A DNA stretch of 42,893 nucleotides, taken from NCBI GenBank assembly GCA_026125285.1, contig JAHCLO010000046.1, forward strand, positions 1 to 42,893, in the 5' to 3' direction. Positions 17,548 through 25,666 of this stretch are shown here, piece after piece. The first letter of the stretch is position 1; each line of letters starts with the position of its first letter. This stretch comes from Verrucomicrobiia bacterium (GTDB lineage: Bacteria > Verrucomicrobiota > Verrucomicrobiia > Limisphaerales > JADLHS01). A model generated the notes under the pieces. It ran no database searches and was not told the origin of the DNA. It saw only the letters and a program-made list of their open reading frames with translations. The position numbers were made by a program, and so were the translations under genes.

Positions 17548-18294
17548 TCAGCTTTTTATCGTGACCGGCTGTTGAAGAGTGAACTGGAGCAACTCACCGG
17601 GTCCAACCCCGACGGTCTGTCCTCGTTTGAGTCCCGATGCCGTCGCACCGATGGCGGCGCCTTTGCCCGCGTCTCCGGCGATGGCACCGATGGCAGCGCC
17701 CGCAGCAGTGGTCTTGGTTGTTTTGCCAAGCGAACCCTGGCCGGCCTCCACGTAAGGGCCGGTCGCGATGGGCACCAACACGCCGCCAACGGTCAATTCG
17801 CTCAAGCGCAGGTCCAGCGCGCTGCGGCCCACGTAGCGCCCGGCCTGTTGCGAGCCAGCGATGCGGCCATAGACCCGCGAACCGGCTTTCGCCACCATGA
17901 CACCGTTAACGACCAGGTCGGTCTCCAGCGTGGTGGTGAACCGTTTGCCCATCGGGTCGCGCGACGACGCGCCATCCACCATTCGCACGAGCAGCATCGT
18001 GCCGGCGGGCACGACGACAGAACCCGTCGCGGCGGGGGTTGGCGCTGTGGCGGGCAGTGCAACCACCGGTGGCGCAGAGGCCGAGGCTTCACCGCCGGTG
18101 AACGTGAGCGCCAACGCTTTGCCGGTCTCGATGACTTGTGGGCCGGCGACCGTCTCAAACCGGACAGTTCCGGACGTGCCGCCAAGGTAATTGCCCGTTA
18201 AGACCTTCCCGTCTTTGAGTTCGAGCACATCGGCCCCGCTGGAAAACGCCAGCACGGTGGCCAGCACGGCAAGAATCAATTGATTTGGTTTCAT
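17548..18294 (-). CDS. Secreted protein with C-terminal glycine-zipper segment, unknown function
   Basis: This 248-residue protein has a signal peptide (about 1-21). An N-terminal beta region (DVLELKDGKVLTGNYLGGTSGTV) resembles the small SH3-like domain seen at the start of many verrucomicrobial secreted proteins. An Ala/Pro-rich linker (about 72-95) leads to a domain starting VVVPAGTMLLVRMVDG that looks like the beta-rich region of VirB10/TrbI-like or FlgA/SAF-like proteins; I do not assign it. Residues about 198-226 are a glycine zipper (AAGAAIGAIAGDAGKGAAIG), which often inserts in membranes. It is probably part of the envelope run. Confidence 0.7.
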   Translation of the reverse strand: MKPNQLILAVLATVLAFSSGADVLELKDGKVLTGNYLGGTSGTVRFETVAGPQVIETGKALALTFTGGEASASAPPVVALPATAPTPAATGSVVVPAGTMLLVRMVDGASSRDPMGKRFTTTLETDLVVNGVMVAKAGSRVYGRIAGSQQAGRYVGRSALDLRLSELTVGGVLVPIATGPYVEAGQGSLGKTTKTTAAGAAIGAIAGDAGKGAAIGATASGLKRGQTVGVGPGELLQFTLQQPVTIKS

Positions 18295-18342
18295 GGGGTA
18301 AACGGTTTCTGTGAATGGGCTGTGTGAGTTTCCCAGCGACGC

Positions 18343-18960
18343 TCAGGGTCGCTTGGAGCCAGGCGGAAAGTCCGCGAGGATTCTGCGGATGCAGTCCTGC
18401 AGTTTCTCCGGCTTCACCGGACCACTGCCGGAACGTTCCGCCCAGCCAACCCACGCCAGCTTGTGTGAGGCGTTGTCGTAAATCTCAATGACAAGCCGGC
18501 GGTCCATCGTGGTGTTCACGTCCACATCGCGGTAACCGCCGTAAGAGACCCAGCCGCGCCGCCGGACTCCAGCCGGATAAGGCGTGTAGCCCCAATCCGT
18601 GACTTCAACGCGCGGTAACGATTCGCCACGCACCAGTACGGCGCAATCAGCCTGGTCGCGCGCGGCTTCGGTCAAGCCCTTGGCGACGAGGACTTCGCGA
18701 ACGACTTGCTGGGCGGGCCCGGCTAAGCGGAGCGCTTCGCCGGGATCAGTTCCGACGCCAGTCGCGGCGAGCGGCAGCACGAAAAATGTCTTGTAGGCGG
18801 CGATGCCGACCTCCCCGTCGTGTTCGGTGTGAACTCGCGGCGTAGAACAGCCCGTCAGCGCGAGCGCAATTCCGGCGGAGCAGAGGGCGAGAAACAGCGG
18901 CCCGGCAGTTCGGCAAGTCTTGCTGTTTGAGATGTTATTTAGGGTTGATGTGATATTCAT
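18343..18960 (-). CDS. DUF4136-type lipoprotein
   Basis: This is 205 residues from ATG 18960; a TTG at 18975 is the weaker alternative. The N-terminus has a hydrophobic stretch ending ALTGCSTPR, a good lipobox, so it should be lipidated. The mature domain (AAYKTFFVLPLA, later AWVGWAERSGSG and IRRILADFPP) follows the DUF4136 pattern of small alpha/beta envelope lipoproteins without known function. It is within the minus-strand run downstream of the sulfatase; the next gene starts 48 bases away. Confidence 0.8.
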   Translation of the reverse strand: MNITSTLNNISNSKTCRTAGPLFLALCSAGIALALTGCSTPRVHTEHDGEVGIAAYKTFFVLPLAATGVGTDPGEALRLAGPAQQVVREVLVAKGLTEAARDQADCAVLVRGESLPRVEVTDWGYTPYPAGVRRRGWVSYGGYRDVDVNTTMDRRLVIEIYDNASHKLAWVGWAERSGSGPVKPEKLQDCIRRILADFPPGSKRP

Positions 18961-18981
18961 GGTTGATGAGTTCAAAAAGGT

Positions 18982-19476
18982 TCATGGTTTTCCTTCGATC
19001 CCGTGTAAAGCCCGGGCGAGGCGCTCCAGTTCCAGCGTCCAGCAAAACATGGAGAACAACAGGGCCAACACCATGAGGATGCGTTGCGGTGAGAGCGGTA
19101 GTTCTTCAAAGCGGACGAAGAAGATTACAGTGAACATTGCGCTGGCTAGAATGAAACTGAGTCGGGCCACGAAGGCAGCAAGGTGGCCGATCACGACATG
19201 TCCGCCCGCGGGCAATGGCAGGCCAAGCCGTACCCGGAGCCAATAGGCCGCCTGCATGAGCACGACCGCCACTACGGCCCACCACAGGATTCCGGGTTGA
19301 GGCTGGTGCCTGGAAAAGTCGCCGACCATTTGCCGATAAATCGGCACGGCGTTCACCAATACGATGGCGGCGCCGACGGTCTGCGCTGCGACCAAGAGCA
19401 AATACACCCCCAAGTTTCCCCAAACCGTTGGAGCGATTGGACCGTTGCTTTCGGCTGTTTGCTGGTTCGAACACAT
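18982..19476 (-). CDS. Small integral membrane protein, unknown function
   Basis: This 164-residue protein has four strongly hydrophobic segments (about residues 21-43, 63-82, 93-120 and 130-150) and short loops. No motif is recognised. The N-terminus (MCSNQQTAESNGPIAPTVWG) is polar and probably cytoplasmic. It starts 22 bases after the stop of the beta-barrel gene upstream (its stop is at 19499), suggesting co-transcription. Possible roles such as an envelope accessory protein are only contextual. Confidence 0.65.
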   Translation of the reverse strand: MCSNQQTAESNGPIAPTVWGNLGVYLLLVAAQTVGAAIVLVNAVPIYRQMVGDFSRHQPQPGILWWAVVAVVLMQAAYWLRVRLGLPLPAGGHVVIGHLAAFVARLSFILASAMFTVIFFVRFEELPLSPQRILMVLALLFSMFCWTLELERLARALHGIEGKP

Positions 19477-19498
19477 GTCCGTCAGGCGGGACCTGCCG

Positions 19499-20239
19499 CT
19501 AGAAGTGCATGGTCAGCCCGATCTGCGGTCCCTGCATCAGCACGTCGTAGCGGAACTTGTTCGCGCCGCTGCCCTGCTCAAAGTCCGATTGAATCCAGCG
19601 ATAGCCGGCCTGTAACGATGCGTGCTTTGAGAACCGCCAACTCAGGACCGGTTCCACTTGCCAGGATAAGCCCGTGCCCTCCACCCCCAGCCCGCCGATG
19701 TCGCCCATCACCTCAAAACTCAGGCTTTTGTAGAGCGGCACTTTCACGCGCCCCCCAACCACCGGCTCCCACCAATCCACGGTGCCAGAGCGCACGCGGC
19801 CAAACGGTCCGCGGATCTCGGCACTGATATTGTTGTAGCGCGCTCCGGCAAAGGCGTCGAAATACTTGCAGACTTCGTACTCGAGCGTGGGCGAGATGAG
19901 CCATTGGTCCACGTCCCCGCTGACGGGACCTTTGGACGCACCCAAACCGGCATAAATGACATCGGTGGCGACGGCCCAGCGGCCATTGCCCGCGCGCACG
20001 CGGCCAAACGCGCCGAACTCCAGATTGTCGAGCACCGTGCTGAACGGGACATCGAGGTCGGTCTTGATCCCCTTGACAGTGACGTCGCCGGACATGCCCG
20101 CCGCCATGCCGTAAAGCGACATATCGAAGTGCCATTTCCTGGCTTCGTCGTCGGCGCGCAGGGCCAACGGCGTGAACGCGGCGGCCAGCGCCAGAGTGAT
20201 CCAGAGTGTGTGCTTCATGGGGGTTTGTTTTGGGTTCAT
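19499..20239 (-). CDS. Outer-membrane beta-barrel protein
   Basis: This is 246 residues from ATG 20239; ATG 20218 is an equally possible start seven codons in. A signal peptide ends near ALRADDE. The mature region alternates amphipathic strands (WHFDMSLYGMAAGMSGDVTV; LSFEVMGDIGGLGVEGTG) and ends GLTMHF, a typical outer-membrane C-terminal signature with final Phe. About eight strands can be traced. It could be an OmpW/OmpA-like small barrel; the ligand is unknown. It is downstream of the sulfatase on the same strand, separated by about 30 bases. Confidence 0.78.
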   Translation of the reverse strand: MNPKQTPMKHTLWITLALAAAFTPLALRADDEARKWHFDMSLYGMAAGMSGDVTVKGIKTDLDVPFSTVLDNLEFGAFGRVRAGNGRWAVATDVIYAGLGASKGPVSGDVDQWLISPTLEYEVCKYFDAFAGARYNNISAEIRGPFGRVRSGTVDWWEPVVGGRVKVPLYKSLSFEVMGDIGGLGVEGTGLSWQVEPVLSWRFSKHASLQAGYRWIQSDFEQGSGANKFRYDVLMQGPQIGLTMHF

Positions 20240-20271
20240 TGGTATTCGTTCATGGGTTCGAGAGCGGGAAC

Positions 20272-21756
20272 TCAATGAATAATGTCGCGGGAGCCAATGC
20301 CCTCATCGGTGATCGAGGGATCGTCGGCATTGACCGTCACCGCACCTTTGCCGTCCACCGAACCCATTGCCGGTTTGCCATGCGCCAAGCCCACTTTGAA
20401 GACGTACATCAGCGCGAGCGGCTTGGCGGCCTCTTGGCCCAGCGCCTCAATGCGCGCCTGTAGCGCGGCCACTTTGTCGGAATGCGCCGCAGCGAGGTTG
20501 TTCTGCTCGTAGGGATCCTCGGCAAGATTGTAGAGGTCAACGCTCGTGGGAATTAACGAGCGCCAAATAAGTTTCCAGTCGCCTTGCCGCACCGCGCCAC
20601 GAAACGGTTCGACGTTATAGACCACTTCAGTGCGCGGTGAGGGGGCGCCCGCAGCGATGGTGTCCCAGACATTTACGCCATCAAGCGGCTTGCACTTGGC
20701 CGTAGGCGCACCGGCGAGCGCGGCAAGTGTGGGGTAGATGTCCACAGCATGAATGAGTCCGTCCACCGTCTGCGCCTTGATCCGGCCGGGCCAGTTGGCC
20801 AAGGCAGCCACGCGACAGCCGCCTTCAAACAATGAACCTTTGCCATCCCGATAGGGGCCGTTATCACAAGGGATTTTGGTCTTGGAAAGATCCGCCATCT
20901 GCCCGGCGAACATGGCATTCTTGGTACCGCCGTTGTCACTGTGGAACAGGATGAGCGTGTTATCGCGCAACCCTTTTTTGTCGAGTGCGGCCACCACTTT
21001 TCCGATTTCGTCATCGAGGCAGGTGACCATGCCGGCGTAAGTGCGGCGGGTCGGGTCTGCGATGTGCTGGTAGCGGTCCACGTATTCCTGCGGCGCTTGA
21101 TACGGCGTGTGCGGGGCGTTGAAGGTGAGGTAGAGATAGAACGGTTTACCCGCGCTTTGCGCGTTGATGTATTTCACCGCGTCCGCGCCGATGAGTTGCG
21201 TGGTGTAACCCTTTTCCTTTACCGGCTTGTTGTCGCGAAACCAGTCGAGCACGCCCGCGTCGCTGTGCGTGTAGTAATCCAGTTCCCCGATCATCGCGCC
21301 GTATTGGTAATCGAACCCGCGTTGCCGGGGCCAGTACTTGATGTCCGCATGGCCAAGATGCCATTTACCGATGATGGCCGTGGCATAGCCGGCGTCCTTC
21401 AAGGTTTGCGGCATGAGGTACTCGCTGGGGTCGAGGCCGTAGCCCGCCGGGCCGGGGATGACAATCGTTTGCAGGCCATAACGAAAGGGGTAACGGCCCG
21501 TCATCAGCGCCGCGCGCGTGGGCGTACACATGGACTGGACGTAGAACTGGGTGAACTTCGCGCCCCCGGCGGCCAGGGCATCAATGTTGGGCGTCTTGAT
21601 ATCCGTCGCCCCGTTGAAGCCGACGTCTTTCCAACCGAGATCGTCGGCAACGATGTGAACAATGTTGGGTTGCTTCTCGGCGGCCGAGGCCGTCAGACCG
21701 AGGCTGGAGGATAGCGCCGCCGCGAGGATCGCTGTGATGTATTTTGTGGTTTTCAT
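20272..21756 (-). CDS. Secreted sulfatase (arylsulfatase A/B-like, Cys-type)
   Basis: This 494-residue protein has a signal peptide (about 1-26). The sulfatase signature CTPTR at residues 77-81, followed by AALMTGR, provides the cysteine that must be converted to formylglycine. Metal-binding Asp39-Asp40 (ADDLGW), Lys131/His133 in GKWHLG, and HSDNGG complete the active site. The family removes sulfate esters from polysaccharides or other sulfated compounds. No maturase (anaerobic sulfatase-maturating enzyme or formylglycine-generating enzyme) is in this window, so it must be encoded elsewhere. It precedes a set of envelope genes and lies 49 bases downstream of a small unknown gene and a two-component cluster. 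Sulfated-glycan sensing is a plausible link but unproven. Confidence 0.92.
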   Translation of the reverse strand: MKTTKYITAILAAALSSSLGLTASAAEKQPNIVHIVADDLGWKDVGFNGATDIKTPNIDALAAGGAKFTQFYVQSMCTPTRAALMTGRYPFRYGLQTIVIPGPAGYGLDPSEYLMPQTLKDAGYATAIIGKWHLGHADIKYWPRQRGFDYQYGAMIGELDYYTHSDAGVLDWFRDNKPVKEKGYTTQLIGADAVKYINAQSAGKPFYLYLTFNAPHTPYQAPQEYVDRYQHIADPTRRTYAGMVTCLDDEIGKVVAALDKKGLRDNTLILFHSDNGGTKNAMFAGQMADLSKTKIPCDNGPYRDGKGSLFEGGCRVAALANWPGRIKAQTVDGLIHAVDIYPTLAALAGAPTAKCKPLDGVNVWDTIAAGAPSPRTEVVYNVEPFRGAVRQGDWKLIWRSLIPTSVDLYNLAEDPYEQNNLAAAHSDKVAALQARIEALGQEAAKPLALMYVFKVGLAHGKPAMGSVDGKGAVTVNADDPSITDEGIGSRDIIH

Positions 21757-21805
21757 GATTGTGATTGAGGATTGGCCTTACCGGTGGTTGCGGGTTTGCT
21801 TCCGT

Positions 21806-22081
21806 TCAAGCGGGGCTTGCTGTGGTGACAACCTGCGCGCCCTTGATCGCACCCAACGGCAACGCACTGGCCGGCACGCCAAAGACCTCGATGTGCTTCA
21901 CGCTGGCCCAGGGGACGATGAGGACTTTTCCCTCCGTCTGGATGACCAGTTTGTCGGACTCGAGAATTCTTTTGGTGGCTTCCAGGAGCGCGCCGAGCGA
22001 GTTCTTGATTTGCGTCGGGAACACCACGGGCATCGTCGTGCCGTTGTTGAAGTGAATCGTGAGCCGTTTTTCGTCATTCAT
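21806..22081 (-). CDS. Small 91-residue protein, unknown function
   Basis: A short protein starts at ATG 22081, seven bases after the stop of the receiver-domain gene. It is mostly beta-strand (KRLTIHFNNGTTMPVVFP) with a helix (GALLEATKRILESDKLVI) and then beta (VLIVPWASVKHIEVFGVPAS). No signal peptide or membrane segment is visible, so it is probably cytoplasmic. I do not recognise the family. Its position directly between a lone receiver gene and a sulfatase gene, with tight spacing, suggests it belongs to that transcript. A longer in-frame reading reaching upstream overlaps the receiver gene in another frame and is not credible. Confidence 0.65.
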   Translation of the reverse strand: MNDEKRLTIHFNNGTTMPVVFPTQIKNSLGALLEATKRILESDKLVIQTEGKVLIVPWASVKHIEVFGVPASALPLGAIKGAQVVTTASPA

Positions 22082-22088
22082 GCTTGGG

Positions 22089-22481
22089 TCAGGGTTTTGG
22101 GGTTTCGGGTTTGCCGCCGACGGCGTGGCGGATGGCCTCGAGCAGCAATTCGCCGCGAAAGGGTTTGCGGAGATAGGCCACGCAACCAGCTTCGTGCGCC
22201 TGAACGCGCGAGTCGGGTTCGTCATGCGCCGTGACAAAGATGACAGGGGTGATTTCCCCTTGCGACGAGAGCCGCCGGTGCAAGTCCAAGCCGGACATGC
22301 CGCCCAATTGGATGTCGAGCACGAGGCAGTCCGCCGCAGGGCGTGTGGGGTCGCGCAGAAACGCCTCGGCTGAGGCGAACACGACAGACTCGATCCCCGC
22401 CGCCCGCAACAGGCGGCTGATCGCGCGCGCGAAACTATCATCGTCGTCCACGACTGCCACATAAGTTCTGCCATCGCTCAT
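22089..22481 (-). CDS. Single-domain response regulator (receiver only)
   Basis: A 130-residue CheY-like receiver with no output domain. The acidic pocket lies at DDDD near residues 12-15, the phosphorylated residue should be Asp56 in LVLDIQL, the conserved Thr is in FVTAHD near 84, and Lys106 is in YLRKPF. The ATG at 22481 gives the classical N-terminus; a longer reading upstream to 22583 adds 34 low-complexity residues. It lies between a FixJ-like regulator (upstream, about 190 bases) and the small 91-residue gene. The nearest histidine kinase is encoded in the same run, so a shared phosphorelay is likely but not shown. Confidence 0.85.
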   Translation of the reverse strand: MSDGRTYVAVVDDDDSFARAISRLLRAAGIESVVFASAEAFLRDPTRPAADCLVLDIQLGGMSGLDLHRRLSSQGEITPVIFVTAHDEPDSRVQAHEAGCVAYLRKPFRGELLLEAIRHAVGGKPETPKP

Positions 22482-22581
22482 CCGAGTCGAATCCGGTTTG
22501 GAATTCGGTGCGACTCTAACGCAGGCGGAGGAAGACCGGCTATTGTCCTTTGGTGCAGTACGGGAGCGGCGCGTGGCGCTC

Positions 22582-22673
22582 ACACCGTTTCAGCGCTCGA
22601 ACAAAAAGGCGTGATCCTTTTCGACCGGAACTCGCAGGCGCTCGCGCAGTGAAGCGGCGTGAACGCCGCGCGC
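22582..22673. repeat. Short palindrome after the FixJ-like gene
   Basis: Between the FixJ-like stop (22674) and the next gene lies an inverted repeat, GCGGCGT at 22654-22660 and ACGCCGC at 22663-22669, just downstream of the stop codon on the minus strand. It could be a terminator-like hairpin, but the loop is two bases and no T-run follows. It more likely belongs to the dispersed palindrome families in this genome. Confidence 0.4.
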
Positions 22674-23291
22674 CTAACCGTTAATTCCCGCCTCTTGCGA
22701 CAAGCGCACGAGTTCGGCGACTGACCGCACCTGAAGCTTGGCCATGATATTGGCACGATGGGCTTTGATCGTGCGTTCGCTCGCGTCGAGGTCGCCGGCG
22801 ATCTGCTTGTTCAACTGGCCGCGCACGACATGCGACAGCACTTCACGCTCGCGCGGCGTGAGCGCGCCGAAGCGTGCGCGCAGCTCGCGCCGACGGGAAC
22901 GTTGCTCGCGTTCGCGAGCGTCACGGGCGAGGGCCCGTTCGATGGCGGCGAACAGCGTTGCTCGCTTCACCGGTTTGGTCAGGAAATCCTCCGCGCCTTG
23001 CTTCAAGGCGTGAACTGACGTGGGGATATCTCCGTGGCCTGTGAGAAAAATGATGGGCAGCGGATTCCCGCCTTTTTCAAGCGTATCCTGCAACTCCAGC
23101 CCGCTGGGGCCAGGCATGTGCAAATCCACAATGATGCAGCCCGGCTCGTCCATTGGCGGCGTCTTAAGAAACTCCGTGGCCGACGTGAAGGTCTGATACG
23201 AGTAATTGCCGGCGCGCAGCAGCCGTGTAATGGCCGTCAGAAAGGAGGCATCGTCATCCACGACGAACACGGTTGGCTTCCCGGAATTCAC
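22674..23291 (-). CDS. FixJ/LuxR-type response regulator
   Basis: This 205-residue regulator has a receiver domain (residues 1-120; DDD near 12-14, phosphorylation site Asp56 in IIVDLHMPG, Lys106 in LTKPVKR) and a LuxR/FixJ-type helix-turn-helix output (about 140-205; LTPREREVLSHVVRG, NKQIAGDL, SERTIKAHRANIMAKL). It starts with GTG at 23291, overlapping the stop of the histidine kinase gene (shared GTGA), so kinase and regulator are translationally coupled and form a cognate pair. Target genes are not stated by the sequence; the downstream sulfatase and envelope genes are candidates. Confidence 0.92.
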   Translation of the reverse strand: MNSGKPTVFVVDDDASFLTAITRLLRAGNYSYQTFTSATEFLKTPPMDEPGCIIVDLHMPGPSGLELQDTLEKGGNPLPIIFLTGHGDIPTSVHALKQGAEDFLTKPVKRATLFAAIERALARDAREREQRSRRRELRARFGALTPREREVLSHVVRGQLNKQIAGDLDASERTIKAHRANIMAKLQVRSVAELVRLSQEAGING

Positions 23292-25666
23292 GCCTTCAAC
23301 TCCTCCGCCGGGCTCGGTAGCGTCACGCGAAAGGTGGCGCCGCCCGACGTATTGTTTGCCGCCGAGACATGCCCCTGATGCGCTTCAATAATTCGCCGCG
23401 CAATCGAAAGCCCCATACCCATGCCGCTGGGCTTCGTCGTGAAGAACGGCTCAAACACATGGGGCAGTTTGTCCGCCTCGATGCCAGGGCCAGTATCGGT
23501 GACCTCCGCTTCCACCGTGCCGTCCTCATTGATCCTGGTGCGCACCATCAGGCGGCGCGTTTCGGCCGGCTGGCGGGCCATTGCTTCCAGTGCGTTCATC
23601 GTCAGGTTCAGCAAAACCTGTTGCAAGTGAACACGGTCGCCAAGCACCGCTGGAAGCCGGGGAGCCAGTTCCGCGGTGAGGGTCGTCTTGCGCAGCGCAG
23701 CGTCGCCGCTGATCAGACGGAACACATCTTCCACCACCGAATTCAAATCGAGCGGCAGCATCTCCATTTCGCGTTTCCGGAGCAGGGCACGCATCCGGCG
23801 GATGACTTCGCCCGCCCGCTCGTCGTCCTTGCGGATGTCCGTGAGAATTTCTCGCACGTCCGTCAGCGCCGGCGGATCCTGTTGAAGAAACATCTCGGCC
23901 GCCTCCGCATTGCTGAGAATCGCGCCGAGCGGCTGGTTCAATTCGTGCGCGACCGAGGCCGCCAGTTCCCCCATCGTGGACACGCGCGCAACGTGCGCCA
24001 ACTCCGCCCGCTGCCGCTGCGCCTCGATTTGCGCCTGCTCGCGTTCCGTAACGTCAAGCAACACGCCGAGCATATTTACCGGCGAGCCGTTCTCATACTG
24101 GGCACGTCCGCGCGCCGAGATCCAGCGGGTTTGGCCGGCGGGCAGGACGATGCGGTATTGGATATCGTAGATCGCCTGGCTCTGTAACGCGCGATCTACC
24201 GACTCCTGGACGGCCGCCCGGTCGTCGGGATGTAACCGCGCGAGGAACATCGGGAAGGTCACCGGCTCGTTTGCCTCCCAACCAAACATGCGTTTGGCTT
24301 CGGGGGTCGCTTCAATGTCTCCACTGGCAATTTTCCAGGACCAAACCCCCACCTTGGCCGAGGTCGTGGCCATACTCAGGCGTTCTTCGCTTTGACGCAG
24401 TTCGCTTTGGGTGCGCCGCAATCGCCGGCGATTCCGTAACAAGATGAAAATCAGCAGCCCCTCCGCCAGGCAGAGCGTGTGGATCGCAATAAGCTGCCAT
24501 TTGTATTGCTCCCAGAACGACGGCACGCGGAAGCGCACTTCGCTGCCCGGCGGCAGGCTCGATTCATTGATGTTCCAGCGCCGCAGTTCGCGCCAGTCAT
24601 ACACGGGCTTGGCCGGCGCGGTGGGACGAATGTCGGCGGGCTGCTCATGACGAAGCAGCGCCAAGCCGGCTCGCGCGGCCTCGCGCCCAAGCGCTTCCAT
24701 CGAAACCAATCGCCCGCCGACAATCCCTTTGCCGAGGTGATGTTCCAGCACCCCAAACACAGGCGCGTTGGCCACCGCGCGGAGGTCGCTTAAAGCCCGC
24801 TCCTGTTCATACGGCACGCCCGCCGCGTCCATGGCCAACATGCCGTAGAGCACCGCCGACTGCGGTGGCAAGTTGGCGACGCGCGTGCGAATCTGGTCGA
24901 ACGTCAGCTCGTTGGCATAATTCACCGCGACGCGGTTGGTGAACGGCGCGAACTCGCGCTGGCACTGTTCAGTCCAATAAAGTTCGAATGGCGATTTTCC
25001 GAGAACCATGACAACGTTGGTCGTCGCGGGCAGGACTTGGAGGATGTTTTCAATCAGCACTGGAAGCTCGATGTAAACGGGGACAATGGTGGTGTTGGTC
25101 GTGCCCGCCATAGCCGAAATCATACGTTGGTTGACCACCGCGACCAAGGGCGCATCGGGAAAGACCTGCGACCGATTGCGGGCCATGAACAACGAGGATG
25201 GCTCGGCCGTCGTCATGATTAGGTCCAGTTGGCGTTCGGCGAACATGGTCTGCAAGTAATCCACCAGCGGCCCATCGGTCGCGGCTTCCTCGTAGCGGGA
25301 GGCTTCCATGGACGCTTCGTAGAACTCCAACGGTTCGGGAGACTGACGAGCCAACTCCGTGCGGAAAGTCGCCGAGATGATGCTGAAGGGGGCGAACTCC
25401 CGGCCGTGGGAATGTAGAATCAACACGCGCCGCGGCCCGGCAGCCGGCGCGTGGAGCGTCGTCAACGTACCGAGGCACAAGGCCAGAGCCCATGTCCGCC
25501 AAGGATATCGGCGAATTGTGGATGTGCGGTGCGTAGCGATATTGGCCCGAGAGTGACAGAAACCGGCCGCCTTTTCAATCTCGACACTCGCACGCCGTTC
25601 CGGTTTGCTTCGGAGGACGTAATTGCGGCCGAAACGAATGAACGCAGAACACTTAGCCAAAGCCAA
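23288..25666 (-). CDS. Sensor histidine kinase with periplasmic ABC-substrate-binding-like domain and PAS
   Basis: This 792-residue protein has, in order, a signal/anchor segment (about 57-76), a periplasmic domain resembling ABC-type substrate-binding proteins (about 78-345; RVLILHSHGREF, LVAVVNQRMIS), a membrane segment (about 390-411), PAS (about 428-548), HisKA with the phosphorylated His574 (AHELNQPLGA), and HATPase with N-box LLNLTMNALEAM, DTGPGIEADK and FFTTKPSGMGMGLSI. It is the sensor of the downstream FixJ-like regulator. The start is uncertain: TTG 25666 (GGAGA about 11 bases upstream) lies inside the divergent carB C-terminal gene, and no ATG/GTG exists between it and the signal segment. 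The true start may be non-standard or the overlap real. Confidence 0.85.
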   Translation of the reverse strand: MALAKCSAFIRFGRNYVLRSKPERRASVEIEKAAGFCHSRANIATHRTSTIRRYPWRTWALALCLGTLTTLHAPAAGPRRVLILHSHGREFAPFSIISATFRTELARQSPEPLEFYEASMEASRYEEAATDGPLVDYLQTMFAERQLDLIMTTAEPSSLFMARNRSQVFPDAPLVAVVNQRMISAMAGTTNTTIVPVYIELPVLIENILQVLPATTNVVMVLGKSPFELYWTEQCQREFAPFTNRVAVNYANELTFDQIRTRVANLPPQSAVLYGMLAMDAAGVPYEQERALSDLRAVANAPVFGVLEHHLGKGIVGGRLVSMEALGREAARAGLALLRHEQPADIRPTAPAKPVYDWRELRRWNINESSLPPGSEVRFRVPSFWEQYKWQLIAIHTLCLAEGLLIFILLRNRRRLRRTQSELRQSEERLSMATTSAKVGVWSWKIASGDIEATPEAKRMFGWEANEPVTFPMFLARLHPDDRAAVQESVDRALQSQAIYDIQYRIVLPAGQTRWISARGRAQYENGSPVNMLGVLLDVTEREQAQIEAQRQRAELAHVARVSTMGELAASVAHELNQPLGAILSNAEAAEMFLQQDPPALTDVREILTDIRKDDERAGEVIRRMRALLRKREMEMLPLDLNSVVEDVFRLISGDAALRKTTLTAELAPRLPAVLGDRVHLQQVLLNLTMNALEAMARQPAETRRLMVRTRINEDGTVEAEVTDTGPGIEADKLPHVFEPFFTTKPSGMGMGLSIARRIIEAHQGHVSAANNTSGGATFRVTLPSPAEELKA

